Made by a program: the position numbers and the translations under genes | In this document: positions 34,015-44,064 of the stretch, piece by piece | Layout of the letters: every line of letters starts with the position of its first letter | How positions within the stretch are numbered: the first letter of the stretch is position 1 | Notes under the pieces: model-generated | Database searches by the model: none | What the model saw: only the letters and a program-made list of their open reading frames with translations | Told to the model about the DNA's origin: nothing | From: Sphingobacterium sp. B16(2022) | GTDB taxonomy: Bacteria; Bacteroidota; Bacteroidia; Sphingobacteriales; Sphingobacteriaceae | Length of the DNA: 64,000 nucleotides | Direction of reading: 5' to 3' | Assembly (NCBI RefSeq): GCF_012030425.1 | Contig: NZ_JAAUVN010000007.1 | Location: 1 to 64,000 of the forward strand

Positions 34015-37000
34015 ATGAGCAATCTTAATTTAGGTCAACAGCAATGGAAGAAAGCCTTTTGGATGGGAGCTATCGTCTCTTTATCTACAATCTGCCAATC
34101 ACCAGTGCTTGCAAATCCAAAGAGTTTAACTTTTATGAGTTCGACTCAAGAAAAGATTTCAGTTAGTGGCATTGTCACTAATACAGATGATGGTTCACCA
34201 ATTGAGGGTGTCACTGTATCTGTTGTAGGGACAAATATCGCTACCAAGACAAATCAAAAAGGGGAGTACGTTTTGACAAATGTTCCAAGTGACGGAAAGT
34301 TGAATTTTCGAATGATCGGAATGACTTCTACAGATGAAGAAGTTAAAGGAAGAACCAGCATTATGGTGAGTCTCATTAGTTCCAGCGCCAACCTAGAAGA
34401 AGTGGTTGTGGTTGGTTATGGGGTGCAAAAGAAGGAAACTGTTACAGGATCTGTAGTCGCTGTAAAAGGTTCTGAACTATCAAAATCACCAGCTCTCAAT
34501 GTTTCCAATGCCTTAGCAGGCCGGGTGCCGGGGGTAATTGCGACGAATGGATCTGCAGAACCCGGCTATGATGGGTCAACTATAAGTATCCGCGGAACCA
34601 ATACCTTAGGAAATTCGAGTCCACTAATTGTTATTGATGGAATTCCGGCACGCCAAGGTGGTTTTGAAAGATTAAATCCGGCAGATATTGATAATATTTC
34701 AGTTTTAAAAGATGCCTCTGCAGCCATTTATGGTGCCAGAGCGGCAAATGGAGTTATTTTGGTAACGACAAAAAGGGGAACAAACGGAAAACCTAAATTA
34801 TCGTATAATTTTAATAAGGGATTTTCACAACCGACGGTCATTCCAAAATTGACAGATGCCGTTGAATACTCCGAATTGCGAAATGAACTCGAGATTTATA
34901 AATTACCGGTAGCAGAGTGGGCTGCGGCACAAAATGCCTTCAAAACGACCGGTACTTTTATCCGTCCAAACAATACAGCTGTTTCCGCTCCTTTTACACC
35001 AGAAGATGTTCAATTATTTAAAGATGGCAGTGATCCCTGGGGACATCCTAATACAGATTGGTATGGGGAAACCTTAAAGAATTGGTCTCCTCAAGAGAAG
35101 CATAATGTACAGATTACCGGAGGAAATGATGCGGTGAAATATCTAACCTCAATTGGATATCAGAATCAAGATGCCTACTATAAAAAATCTGCAACCGGAT
35201 ATAAACAATATGACTTAAGAATTAACTTGGATGCCAAGATAAGTAAATACATCACAACCAAATTTGGAGTTTTAGGGCGTCAAGAAAATAGAAATTTCCC
35301 AACCAAAGGAGCGGGTACCATCTTTAGAATGTTGATGCGGGGTAATCCTACACAACCAGCTTATTGGCCAAATGGAATGCCTGGACCTGACATTGAAAAT
35401 GGTGAAAATCCTGTTGTGATCACGACTAACGAAACAGGTTATGAACGCGATAAAAGATATTATTTTCAAACCAATGGACAGATTGATATCACAATTCCTT
35501 GGATAGAAGGCTTGAAGTTTTCTGGTAATGCAGCTGTCGATAAATACATTAAGAAAATTAAACGTTGGGAGACGCCGTGGTACCTGTATACTTGGCAGGG
35601 AGCTTATGAAGCTGATGGAGTAACTCCACAATTGGTAGCGGGCAAAAGAGGTCCGGCAGATCCACGGTTAAACCAATCTGATGAAGATCAGTTGAATATA
35701 TTGCTGGGCGGTGTGCTGACTTATGATAAGGTCATTGGTGATCACACGTTCAATATACTAGCTGGGGTAAACAGAGAAACAATCCAAAATGATAACTTTT
35801 CAGCTTATCGACGCTATTTCTTATCGGATAAGGTCGATTATCTGTTTGCTGGTGGTGATGCCGAGAAGAATAATGACGGTAGTGCATGGGAGCGTGCAAG
35901 ATTGAATTATTTTGGAAGGATCAATTACAATTATAAATCGAAGTACATTGCTGAGTTGCTATGGCGTTATGATGGTTCTTATATGTTCCCGGAGAAAACG
36001 CGTTATGGATTTTTTCCAGGGGCGATGTTAGGTTGGGTCGCTTCAGAAGAAGGATTTTGGAAGGATAATATAAAAGCCATTAATTATTTTAAGATACGAG
36101 CATCTTATGGTCAGATGGGAAATGATAATGTCTTTTATGATGATCTCCTACAAGAATATCAATTCTTCTCCACTTATAAATTTGGATCTTATATTCTTGG
36201 CGATGAAATGATTAAAACCCTATACGAAAGCCGTGTCCCAAATAATTTCATTACTTGGGAGGTTGCTAATAATTATAATTTAGGTATTGATGCGCAGCTT
36301 TTAGGGGGTAAGATTAACTTTGAGTTTGATGTTTTTAAAAATAGAAGAAACTCAATCCTATGGAGACGTAATGCATCTATTCCTCAAAGTACGGGTATGA
36401 CGTTACCTGCTGAGAACATCGGCAAAGTTGATAACAAAGGATGGGAGTTTAATTTAGGTTATCGCGATCAGAAAGGCGATTGGGGATATAGTGCTTCCAT
36501 CAATGGTGGGTATGCTAAAAATAAAATTGTATTCTGGGATGAAGCTGCTGGAGCACCATCTTGGCAGCAGACAACTGGTAGAGTGATCAATTCCGGGTTG
36601 TATTATCAATATGATGGTGTATTTAAAAGTCAGGAAGAGATCAACTCTAATACCTTGGATTATTCGGCAATTACGAATAATCTAAGACCTGGTGATATGA
36701 AGTATAAAGATTATGATGGAGACGGAAAGATTACGCCGGATGATCGTGTGCGGACAAATAAGAATACGAATCCAACTTTTCAAGGTGGTTTGAATCTGGG
36801 ATTACGGTATAAGAATTTTGATCTATCCATCTTATTTCAAGGGGCTATGGGTGGAGAAGTTCGGATAGCGACAGATGAATCTGGTGCAATTGGTAATTAC
36901 TTACATGAATTTTATGAAAATAGATGGACGATCGATAATCCTAGTTCTGAACATCCGCGTATCACCGATCGTTCGGATCAGTACTATTCCAAAGACAATA

Positions 37001-37236
37001 CCTATTGGTTGCATTCAAACAATTACCTGCGTCTAAAAAATGTGGAAATAGGATATAATCTAAGTGCGAAACTTGTGGAACGCTTAGGTATTTCAAGTTT
37101 TAGAGTTTATGCGAGCGGTATGAACTTAGTTACTTGGTCCAAATTGAAAATGTATGATCCTGAATCGACTAATACTTTAGGGCATTACTATCCTCAAGCT
37201 CGATTAATCAACACAGGGATACTTTTATCTTTTTAA
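34015..37236 (+). CDS. SusC/RagA-family TonB-dependent transporter (second system)
   Basis: This 1073-residue protein has an N-terminal signal region (AFWMGAIVSLSTICQSPVLAN) and a carboxypeptidase-D-like domain (ISVSGIVTNTDDGSPIEGVTVSVVG). The SusC box is LEEVVVVGYGVQKKETVTGSV, the plug holds SSPLIVIDGIPAR and AAIYGARAANGVILVTTKRG, and the barrel ends in GILLSF. The extracellular part contains a calcium-loop-like DYDGDGKITPDD near residues 900-911. The SusD partner starts 12 bases downstream. No glycosidase, peptidase or regulator is adjacent, so the cargo cannot be guessed from context. Confidence 0.95.
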   Translation: MSNLNLGQQQWKKAFWMGAIVSLSTICQSPVLANPKSLTFMSSTQEKISVSGIVTNTDDGSPIEGVTVSVVGTNIATKTNQKGEYVLTNVPSDGKLNFRMIGMTSTDEEVKGRTSIMVSLISSSANLEEVVVVGYGVQKKETVTGSVVAVKGSELSKSPALNVSNALAGRVPGVIATNGSAEPGYDGSTISIRGTNTLGNSSPLIVIDGIPARQGGFERLNPADIDNISVLKDASAAIYGARAANGVILVTTKRGTNGKPKLSYNFNKGFSQPTVIPKLTDAVEYSELRNELEIYKLPVAEWAAAQNAFKTTGTFIRPNNTAVSAPFTPEDVQLFKDGSDPWGHPNTDWYGETLKNWSPQEKHNVQITGGNDAVKYLTSIGYQNQDAYYKKSATGYKQYDLRINLDAKISKYITTKFGVLGRQENRNFPTKGAGTIFRMLMRGNPTQPAYWPNGMPGPDIENGENPVVITTNETGYERDKRYYFQTNGQIDITIPWIEGLKFSGNAAVDKYIKKIKRWETPWYLYTWQGAYEADGVTPQLVAGKRGPADPRLNQSDEDQLNILLGGVLTYDKVIGDHTFNILAGVNRETIQNDNFSAYRRYFLSDKVDYLFAGGDAEKNNDGSAWERARLNYFGRINYNYKSKYIAELLWRYDGSYMFPEKTRYGFFPGAMLGWVASEEGFWKDNIKAINYFKIRASYGQMGNDNVFYDDLLQEYQFFSTYKFGSYILGDEMIKTLYESRVPNNFITWEVANNYNLGIDAQLLGGKINFEFDVFKNRRNSILWRRNASIPQSTGMTLPAENIGKVDNKGWEFNLGYRDQKGDWGYSASINGGYAKNKIVFWDEAAGAPSWQQTTGRVINSGLYYQYDGVFKSQEEINSNTLDYSAITNNLRPGDMKYKDYDGDGKITPDDRVRTNKNTNPTFQGGLNLGLRYKNFDLSILFQGAMGGEVRIATDESGAIGNYLHEFYENRWTIDNPSSEHPRITDRSDQYYSKDNTYWLHSNNYLRLKNVEIGYNLSAKLVERLGISSFRVYASGMNLVTWSKLKMYDPESTNTLGHYYPQARLINTGILLSF

Positions 37237-37248
37237 TTCGCTATCATT

Positions 37249-39135
37249 ATGAAAACAATAAAATTATTTTATATACCGATTTCTGCATTATTATTTACAG
37301 GATTATTTGCCAGCTGTAATGATGATTTTGTCAATACCAAACCATTGGCAGAGGTTCCAAAAGAGCTTGTATGGACAGATGCAGGACTCGCTCAGGCATT
37401 TGTAAATGATCTATATAATGGATTTGGACAGGGAGGTTTTAACGAACAGATGTTAGCCTCGTTGACAGACGAGTCCATGTTTACCCATCCGGGTAGAGGA
37501 ATCAATACCATTACGGAGAGTAGGTCCAATCCAGCGGATCAGGGCTGGATTGTTGATTCATATGAGTATGGGAATATGTATAAGCGTATCCGCGCGACTA
37601 ATATTGCGATCGAAAATCTTATTACGCCAAAATTCAATAATGAAGCGCTAGCGAAACAGATGTTGGGAGAGGCTTATTTCTTAAGAGCCTATTACTATCA
37701 GCAACTTTTGCGTTTCTATGGTGCAATTCCATTGATTACCAAGATTTATACGCTTGAAGATACGGATTATACTGCTGCTCGAAATACGTATGAAGAGTGC
37801 GTCAATTTCATTGTTAAAGATTGCGAACAGGCAGTTACTTTATTGAGTGGGGTGGCAAAAGTAGATGGTCGTACCAATGAGGCTGCAGCTTTAGCTCTAA
37901 AAGCTCGTGTGTTACTTTATGCGGCTTCCGATTTGCATGATGTACCAACGGCAAAGACCAAATCTTCAACTATATCAGCATATGCTAACCCAGAACTGCT
38001 AGGTTATGTATCTGGAAATCGTACAGAGAGATGGCAAAAAGCTAAAGCAGCAGCAAAGGCGGTGCTGGATAAATCTGAACTGGCATATAAACTAAACTTA
38101 TCAGAACCGGTTTCTCCTTTAGAAGGGAGAGCAAATTATATCGCGTTAGCGATGGGAGGGAATTCAAAAATTGCCGATGCTGATGCAAAACGGGATTTAA
38201 TTTTAGGAAGATTCTTTAATGACTTGAAAGATGAAGGTGGTGCTTATGTAGGGCGTAACAATGGACCTAATGGCTATCATAACTGGGCAGGGAATAGTCC
38301 TACGCAATTGCTGGTTGATGATTATGAAACTTTGTCCGGTGAAAAATTTAATTGGAATAATTCTGTTCACGCAGCAAACATATATACCAATCGTGATCCT
38401 CGCCTTGGAGCTTCTATATTATATGACGGTGCTACTTGGAAACCAAGAACAGATGATGTTAAGAAGAGAGATCCTGCGAATCAAATCCAAACAGGTCAAT
38501 ATGAGGTAATCAATGATAAGGGAGCGAAAGTCATCCAGTATGGGTTAGATACGCGTAATTCTCCGGTTGAAGATTGGAATGGTAGTTATACGGGATATTA
38601 TATGCGTAAGTTTGTTGATGCGGATCCTGCGATTGTTGATCAAAATACCAGACAACGTGTGCCGTGGCCAGTACTTCGTTATACTGAGGCCGTACTGAAT
38701 TATGCAGAAGCTTGTCTTGAATTGGGAGAGGATGCTGAAGCACGTACATGGCTCAATAAAATTCGGTTCAGATCCGGAATGCCTGCAATTGATAACGATG
38801 AATCTGGACAAAAATTAAAAGATCGGTACCGTAATGAAAGACGTGTTGAATTGGCTTATGAGGAACACCGCTTCTTTGATACACGCCGTTGGATGAATGC
38901 CAAGGAAACGATCGGGAGACAAGTTACTTTAATTAATATTTTTGGGACTTTAAAAGCGGGTAAGCTTGTGAGTCTTTACCAATATAATACAGACAATTAT
39001 AGCTACTCTTATAAAGTGAATACAATTGCACCTGGGATAGAAAATAGAAATTGGTTGGATAAAATGTATTTCATATCCATTCACCGAGATGAAATGAATA
39101 GAAATACCAAGTTGATTCAAAACCCGGGTTACTAG
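37249..39135 (+). CDS. SusD/RagB-family lipoprotein (second system)
   Basis: A 628-residue lipoprotein with a signal peptide to LFASC (Cys23). The SusD helical core shows LGEAYFLRAYYYQQLLRFYGAIPLITK and PVLRYTEAVLNYAEACLELGED. The C-terminal YRNERRVELAYEEHRFFDTRRW and KLIQNPGY are also typical. It is larger than the SusD of the maltodextrin locus (518 residues), which suggests a bulkier ligand site. It forms the lid of the SusC encoded just upstream. Confidence 0.95.
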   Translation: MKTIKLFYIPISALLFTGLFASCNDDFVNTKPLAEVPKELVWTDAGLAQAFVNDLYNGFGQGGFNEQMLASLTDESMFTHPGRGINTITESRSNPADQGWIVDSYEYGNMYKRIRATNIAIENLITPKFNNEALAKQMLGEAYFLRAYYYQQLLRFYGAIPLITKIYTLEDTDYTAARNTYEECVNFIVKDCEQAVTLLSGVAKVDGRTNEAAALALKARVLLYAASDLHDVPTAKTKSSTISAYANPELLGYVSGNRTERWQKAKAAAKAVLDKSELAYKLNLSEPVSPLEGRANYIALAMGGNSKIADADAKRDLILGRFFNDLKDEGGAYVGRNNGPNGYHNWAGNSPTQLLVDDYETLSGEKFNWNNSVHAANIYTNRDPRLGASILYDGATWKPRTDDVKKRDPANQIQTGQYEVINDKGAKVIQYGLDTRNSPVEDWNGSYTGYYMRKFVDADPAIVDQNTRQRVPWPVLRYTEAVLNYAEACLELGEDAEARTWLNKIRFRSGMPAIDNDESGQKLKDRYRNERRVELAYEEHRFFDTRRWMNAKETIGRQVTLINIFGTLKAGKLVSLYQYNTDNYSYSYKVNTIAPGIENRNWLDKMYFISIHRDEMNRNTKLIQNPGY

Positions 39136-39160
39136 TTTTAATTAGCTAATTAATAAAATG

Positions 39161-39231
39161 GGTTATCTTTAGTAAGTCATGACTTTAATTATAAAAGTTT
39201 CATCGTGCTTATTTGAGATAACCTTTTTTTT
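39161..39231 (+). terminator. Terminator of the second susC/susD operon
   Basis: GGTTATCT (39161-39168) pairs with AGATAACC (39216-39223) and is followed by eight T. The 47-base loop contains the palindrome AAGTCATGACTT, which could form an inner hairpin. Confidence 0.6.
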
Positions 39232-39232
39232 G

Positions 39233-39523
39233 TTAAAATAAATGAATGCGAACCAATTGTTCCCATTCGTCGTCAAGTGAGCCTATAAATTCAGATTTCT
39301 TAGCTCGGTTATACCAGTAGCGTGCATTCCAAAGATCTTTTTCTTTGCGGTGTAGGTAAGCATGCACATGTGCCGATTTTGAATCTTGTAGATGATCGAT
39401 TAAATCATGGGCTTTTTGCCAATCACCTTTTTTATCCCACCAAAGTGATTCGAGCCATATAGAAAGTTCAGACGGTGGAACTGCCAATACGGTGGAAGAT
39501 GAAAATTTTTCAAATGTTAACAT
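39233..39523 (-). CDS. Conserved hypothetical protein, small helical-repeat-like
   Basis: A 96-residue soluble protein read from the ATG at 39523 (an upstream ATG would add 18 residues of unlikely sequence). The motif WWDKKGDWQKAHDLIDHLQDSKSAHVHAYLHRKEKDLWNARYWYNRAKK resembles a family of small uncharacterised bacterial proteins with a single TPR-like helical pair. Function is unknown. It lies downstream of tex on the same strand, but a terminator-like hairpin separates them. Confidence 0.78.
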   Translation of the reverse strand: MLTFEKFSSSTVLAVPPSELSIWLESLWWDKKGDWQKAHDLIDHLQDSKSAHVHAYLHRKEKDLWNARYWYNRAKKSEFIGSLDDEWEQLVRIHLF

Positions 39524-39547
39524 GCTTCTAAAATAGCGAATAATGTC

Positions 39548-39588
39548 AACATAAAAGGGTGATTTTATTAAAATCACCCTTTTATGTT
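39548..39588 (-). terminator. Hairpin at the end of tex
   Basis: A near-perfect palindrome centred at 39568 (AAAAGGGTGATTTTA pairing with TAAAATCACCCTTTT, extended by ACAT/ATGT) begins inside the tex stop codon region. It probably acts as the tex terminator and sits 25 bases before the next gene. Confidence 0.7.
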
Positions 39589-41833
39589 ATTTAAATCTGC
39601 TTGCTAATGCGGCTAATTTTGAAGCCATATCAGTCTCAGGTTCTTTTTCTTTTCGCTCTTTGTTGTGAAAACTTTTTGGCTCACGCTTCTGTTTTGGTGA
39701 TGAGGTTGCGTCATTTGTTTTCATAGAAAGGCCGATACGATTTCTTTTCTCATCAATTTCGGTTACTGTAACCTCTACATGTTGTTGTACTTTTACTACT
39801 TCGTGCGGATCAGAAATAAAACGGTTCGACAGTTGGCTCAAATGTACCAGTCCATCTTGGTGAACGCCAATATCAACGAAAGCACCAAAATTAGTAATAT
39901 TCGTTATGATACCTGGTAATTTCATTCCTACCCTTAAATCCGATACTGCATTTACACCATCAGTAAAAGCGAAAGCTTCGAATTTTTCACGTGGATCCAG
40001 TCCTGGTTTTGCCAATTCGGCGATGATATCATTCAGTGTCGGTAGACCAACTTCATCAGAGATATAATTTTTCAATGGTATTGTTTTCCTTAGTTCGGCA
40101 TTACTCAACAGCTCATGAACACTTGTTTTAAGATCTTTAGCCATTTGCTCGACTAATTTATAGCGTTCAGGATGTACTGCTGATGCATCTAAAGGATTTT
40201 CAGCATTGCGGATGCGTAAAAATCCGGCGGCCTGTTCAAAAGCTTTATCTCCCAACCTCGGTACTTTCTTCAATTCACGACGTGATTTGAAAGGTCCGTT
40301 TTCTTTTCTATAATTGATGATCGATTGTGCCAAAGCAGGACCTAAACCAGATACGTAAGCTAGAATTTGTTTTGATGCAGTATTTAATTCAACACCTACA
40401 TTGTTCACACAGCTCATAACTGTATCGTCAAGTGAGCTCTGTAATTTGTTTTGATCAACGTCATGTTGATATTGTCCTACACCGATCGATTTTGGATCGA
40501 TTTTCACCAACTCTGCTAGCGGATCCATCAACCTGCGACCAATAGAGACAGCGCCACGTACCGTGATATCCTGATCCGGAAATTCATCTCGTGCAGTTTC
40601 TGAAGCAGAGTAAATAGAAGCGCCACTTTCATTAACCATCACAATAGTAACTTGATCTAGATTCAGTTTACGGATGAAATCTTCTGTTTCCCTTCCTGCT
40701 GTTCCATTACCGATAGCAATGGCTTCGATATCATATTTTTTTACTAAATAAGGTATAGTACGTGTTGCTTCAGCTAGACCACCAGCACCACTATGTGGAA
40801 ATATAGCCGTATTTTCTAATAAAGCTCCTTGCTGATCTAAAACTACAGTTTTACAACCCGTTCTAAATCCAGGATCGATTGCTAAAATTCTTTTCTGTCC
40901 CAATGGGGCCGCCAAAAGTAGTTGACGTACATTATCTGCAAATACCTTGATTGCTTCTTCATCCGCTTTCTGACGTGTTAAAACCCGAATTTCAGTTTCC
41001 ATAGAAGGTTTTAATAGTCTTTTAAAGCTGTCTGTCAAAGCTAAGCGAACTTGCGCCGCCGCTTCATTATTAGTTTTGATATAAAGGTGGTCAATTGCAG
41101 GAAGAACTTCCTCTTCAGCAACTTCGATGTCCAAATAGAGAAGTTCCTCTTTCTCACCACGACGCATGGCCAAGACACGATGTGAAGGTGCATTTTTTAA
41201 TGATTCTGACCATTCGTAGTAATCTTTATATTTTAAAGCGGCTTCTTCTTTTCCTGGAACTACCCGAGATACAAACTGGCCTTTGTCCACAAATATTTTA
41301 CGCGCTTTATCTCTTACTTCTGCATTTTCAGCAATTGTCTCGGCAATAATATCGCGTGCACCAGAAAGTGCCTCTTCGATCGAGTTGACACCTTTTTCTT
41401 CATCGATAAGTGATGTCGCTAAATCGGTGAAATCTGTACGTTCCTGCGCTAATAGCAGGTCAGCAAGCGGTTGCAGTCCCTTTTCTCGGGCCATACTTGC
41501 ACGTGTTTTACGTTTAGGCTTGTAGGGAAGGTAAATGTCTTCTAGATTTGCCATCGTCTCTACATGCTGGATTTTTAACGCTAGTTCTGGAGTTAATTTT
41601 CCTTGATCTGAGATTGATTTTAAGATGGCGTCCCTTCTTTTATCTAAGTCACGTAATTGTTGAATACGGTCACGGATGGTCGTAATTTGTACTTCATCTA
41701 GACTGCCCGTCATCTCTTTTCTATAACGTGAGATGAAAGGTACTGTAGCACCTTCATCTAATAATCCGATTGTTGTTTGTACTTGTTTTTCGCTAATCGC
41801 TAATTCCTTCGAAACTATAATTTCGTGTGTCAT
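39587..41833 (-). CDS. tex: Tex-family RNA-binding transcription accessory protein
   Basis: A 748-residue cytosolic protein with the Tex domain order. The helical N-terminal region contains VPFISRYRKEMTGSLDEVQ and LEDIYLPYKPKRKTRASMAREKGL. A YqgF/RNase-H-like domain follows (ILAIDPGFRTGCKTVVLD, about residue 325). Helix-hairpin-helix motifs lie in the region VSGLGPALAQSIINYRKENGPFKSRRELKKVPRLGDKAFEQAAGFL. The S1 domain is PGIITNITNFGAFVDIGVHQDGLVHLSQLS (about residues 652-681). The charged C-terminal tail is usual. It binds nucleic acid and affects transcription; the precise role is unsettled. Confidence 0.95.
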   Translation of the reverse strand: MTHEIIVSKELAISEKQVQTTIGLLDEGATVPFISRYRKEMTGSLDEVQITTIRDRIQQLRDLDKRRDAILKSISDQGKLTPELALKIQHVETMANLEDIYLPYKPKRKTRASMAREKGLQPLADLLLAQERTDFTDLATSLIDEEKGVNSIEEALSGARDIIAETIAENAEVRDKARKIFVDKGQFVSRVVPGKEEAALKYKDYYEWSESLKNAPSHRVLAMRRGEKEELLYLDIEVAEEEVLPAIDHLYIKTNNEAAAQVRLALTDSFKRLLKPSMETEIRVLTRQKADEEAIKVFADNVRQLLLAAPLGQKRILAIDPGFRTGCKTVVLDQQGALLENTAIFPHSGAGGLAEATRTIPYLVKKYDIEAIAIGNGTAGRETEDFIRKLNLDQVTIVMVNESGASIYSASETARDEFPDQDITVRGAVSIGRRLMDPLAELVKIDPKSIGVGQYQHDVDQNKLQSSLDDTVMSCVNNVGVELNTASKQILAYVSGLGPALAQSIINYRKENGPFKSRRELKKVPRLGDKAFEQAAGFLRIRNAENPLDASAVHPERYKLVEQMAKDLKTSVHELLSNAELRKTIPLKNYISDEVGLPTLNDIIAELAKPGLDPREKFEAFAFTDGVNAVSDLRVGMKLPGIITNITNFGAFVDIGVHQDGLVHLSQLSNRFISDPHEVVKVQQHVEVTVTEIDEKRNRIGLSMKTNDATSSPKQKREPKSFHNKERKEKEPETDMASKLAALASRFK

Positions 41834-41863
41834 AAATAGGGAATGTAATATTTATTAAAATAG

Positions 41864-41892
41864 AAAGCTGCTGGAAATAATCCAACAGCTTT
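41864..41892 (-). terminator. Hairpin downstream of tatA
   Basis: AAAGCTG(C)TGGA pairs with TCCA(A)CAGCTTT, and the leftward transcript would continue into a T-rich stretch. It lies between tatA and tex and is a moderate terminator candidate for tatA. Confidence 0.55.
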
Positions 41893-41929
41893 ATTTGACG
41901 ATATCTTATTGAAAATAATAGGCTTAAAC

Positions 41930-42445
41930 TTATGCTTCTTTGGAAGGCTCTTCTGCTTTTTTAGCTGGATCAACTGCTGTTTTTTCAACAGATTCAGTTG
42001 TATTATCCTCAGTTGCCGCTGTTTGTCCGTTATCTGCAAAATGATCGTTGTAACCATATTGAAAATGGTTTGGTTCTTCACCATATTCAGGCTGACGACT
42101 ATACTGCATAGTTCCTTCAGGTGCTGTAAACTGAGGCGTTTTCTTTTCGGACTCTTCTTTGTTCTCCGCTTCAGCCTCTTCTTTTACTTTTTGTTCTGCT
42201 GCTTGGGCTTCTGCCAAAGGATTTTCCTCTATTTTTAAATCAATGTCTTTTTCGAAATTATTAATTTGATCGGAAATTTCTCTTTTGATACCTTCTGAAG
42301 CATCTTTAAACTCTCTGATCCCACGCCCTAGACCTCTTGCCAATTCAGGAAGTTTTTTACCCCCAAATAATAAAAGAGCGATAACCAGAATCAACATCAT
42401 TTCTGATGTTCCTATGTTAAGAAATGCAAATATTTGACTGTACAT
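41930..42445 (-). CDS. tatA: Twin-arginine translocase subunit TatA/E
   Basis: A 171-residue protein. The N-terminal membrane helix and hinge (GTSEMMLILVIALLLFGGKKLPELARGLGRGIREFKDASEGIKRE, about residues 12-56) are the TatA signature. The rest is a long, acidic, low-complexity tail rich in Glu, Ala and Lys (over 110 residues), longer than in E. coli TatA (89 residues in total). It forms the pore for folded proteins. tatC is not in the window. Confidence 0.93.
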   Translation of the reverse strand: MYSQIFAFLNIGTSEMMLILVIALLLFGGKKLPELARGLGRGIREFKDASEGIKREISDQINNFEKDIDLKIEENPLAEAQAAEQKVKEEAEAENKEESEKKTPQFTAPEGTMQYSRQPEYGEEPNHFQYGYNDHFADNGQTAATEDNTTESVEKTAVDPAKKAEEPSKEA

Positions 42446-42653
42446 TTTACTATCGTTTTAATAAATTATAAATGCTAAGTTACAGCAATATTTTAAAAAT
42501 GAAATAGTGTTTAAGGAAATATTAACATTTCAATTGTAAAAATTTAGTGTGCTAATTTGACATTTTCATTATGATTTATTGATAGATAAGAAATGTAGGA
42601 TTGGGAAAAATCTCGTACTTTTGGAATCTTTTCAAATTAAGTAGCGGGAAAAT

Positions 42654-44009
42654 ATGTTGAAGCGATTAAAATCTTACAAGCCTTATTATTGGAGCACTTT
42701 TATACTGGCGGGACCAGTCGTGATCTCTCAACTTGGTCATACCATGGTACATATGGCAGACAGTGTCATTGTAGGGCATTTTGCAGGTACAGTTCCTTTG
42801 GCTGCGGTATCCCTGGTCAATGCGGTCTTTATGGTCGTTATGGTTATCGGTTTGGGTATTGCTTACGGAATTACCCCATTAATTGCTCAGGAAAATGGAC
42901 GTGGTAATAAAGAAGAATGTGCCAAGTTGCTTTCGAATAGTATTTGGATGAATGCCATAGCAGGGATACTCTTATTTTGCCTCGTATATTTTGGTTCTAT
43001 GTTGGCTATTGATCATCTAGACCAAGATCCTGCGGTGGTAAAAGAGGCGAAACCTTATTTACTTATTCTGAGTTTATCTATCTTTCCTTTGATGATTTTC
43101 AGTGCATTTAAGCAATTTGCTGAAGGTTTAGGTTTTACTAAACAAGCCATGAATATTACCATATGGGGCAATGTTCTGAACATTATCTTGGCCGTTATTT
43201 TTGTTAAAGGAATGTTTGGTATCAAACCTATGGGCGTCAGTGGGGTAGGATACAGTACGTTGATCGACCGTATTATGATGATGGTCGTCATGTTGTTCTA
43301 TGTTATGAGATCTTCTTATTTTCAGCCCTACATCAGCAAATTTAAGCTATGGGCTGTTGATCTTATCCGGATTCGAAAAATTTTGAAAATAGGAGCACCT
43401 GTAGCCATGCAATATGTCTTTGAAATCGGTGCATTTGCAGGAGCCTCATTGATTGCAGGAACTATCGGTGCTGTTGAGCAAGCTTCACATCAGGTTGCTA
43501 TTCAATTAGCTGCTATGACTTATATGATGGCAAGTGGCATTGCGGCGGCTGCAACTATTAAAACAGGGAATAGCTTTGGTAACAAAAACTTCTTTCGTTT
43601 ACAGCGTTTTGCAGTTTCCTCTTATCAATTGGTTTTAGTATTTATGACATTGACGGCATCACTTTTTGCTATCTTTAATAACTACCTTCCTTTTATTTTC
43701 ACACAGGACATGGCAGTCGTTACTATTGCAGCTCACTTGTTAATTATAGCGGGATTATTTCAGCTTTTTGATGGAACTCAGGTTGTAGGTTTGGGCATAC
43801 TAAGAGGTATGGGCGATGTCAATATACCGACATTAATCACTTTTATTGCCTATTGGATCATCGGATTGCCAAGTGGATATTTTATGGGAGTTCATTTAGG
43901 CATGGGCGTCGAAGGAATCTGGTATGGTTTGACTTTGGGCTTGCTCACATCGTCTGTTTTATTGTACTGGCGTTACCGTATTGTAATTCATAAACATTTG
44001 AATGCTTAG
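42654..44009 (+). CDS. MATE-family efflux transporter
   Basis: A 451-residue inner-membrane protein with about 12 membrane helices in two related halves. The first half holds AGPVVISQLGHTMVHMADSVIVGHFAGTVPLAAVSL and the second holds IGAPVAMQYVFEIGAFAGASLIAGTIGAVEQASHQVAIQLA. Both are typical of the NorM/DinF-like MATE proteins that export drugs or metabolites in exchange for Na+ or H+. Substrate unknown. It is a single-gene unit with a strong terminator. Confidence 0.93.
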   Translation: MLKRLKSYKPYYWSTFILAGPVVISQLGHTMVHMADSVIVGHFAGTVPLAAVSLVNAVFMVVMVIGLGIAYGITPLIAQENGRGNKEECAKLLSNSIWMNAIAGILLFCLVYFGSMLAIDHLDQDPAVVKEAKPYLLILSLSIFPLMIFSAFKQFAEGLGFTKQAMNITIWGNVLNIILAVIFVKGMFGIKPMGVSGVGYSTLIDRIMMMVVMLFYVMRSSYFQPYISKFKLWAVDLIRIRKILKIGAPVAMQYVFEIGAFAGASLIAGTIGAVEQASHQVAIQLAAMTYMMASGIAAAATIKTGNSFGNKNFFRLQRFAVSSYQLVLVFMTLTASLFAIFNNYLPFIFTQDMAVVTIAAHLLIIAGLFQLFDGTQVVGLGILRGMGDVNIPTLITFIAYWIIGLPSGYFMGVHLGMGVEGIWYGLTLGLLTSSVLLYWRYRIVIHKHLNA

Positions 44010-44055
44010 CATAAAAAAAGGCTTCTTTTAATTTAACAGAAGCCTTTTTTTATGC
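44009..44055. terminator. Terminator shared by the MATE and E2 genes
   Basis: GCATAAAAAAAGGCTTCT pairs with AGAAGCCTTTTTTTATGC around an 11-base loop. It lies between two convergent genes, and A and T tracts make it active both ways. Confidence 0.88.
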
Positions 44056-44064
44056 TATAAAACG

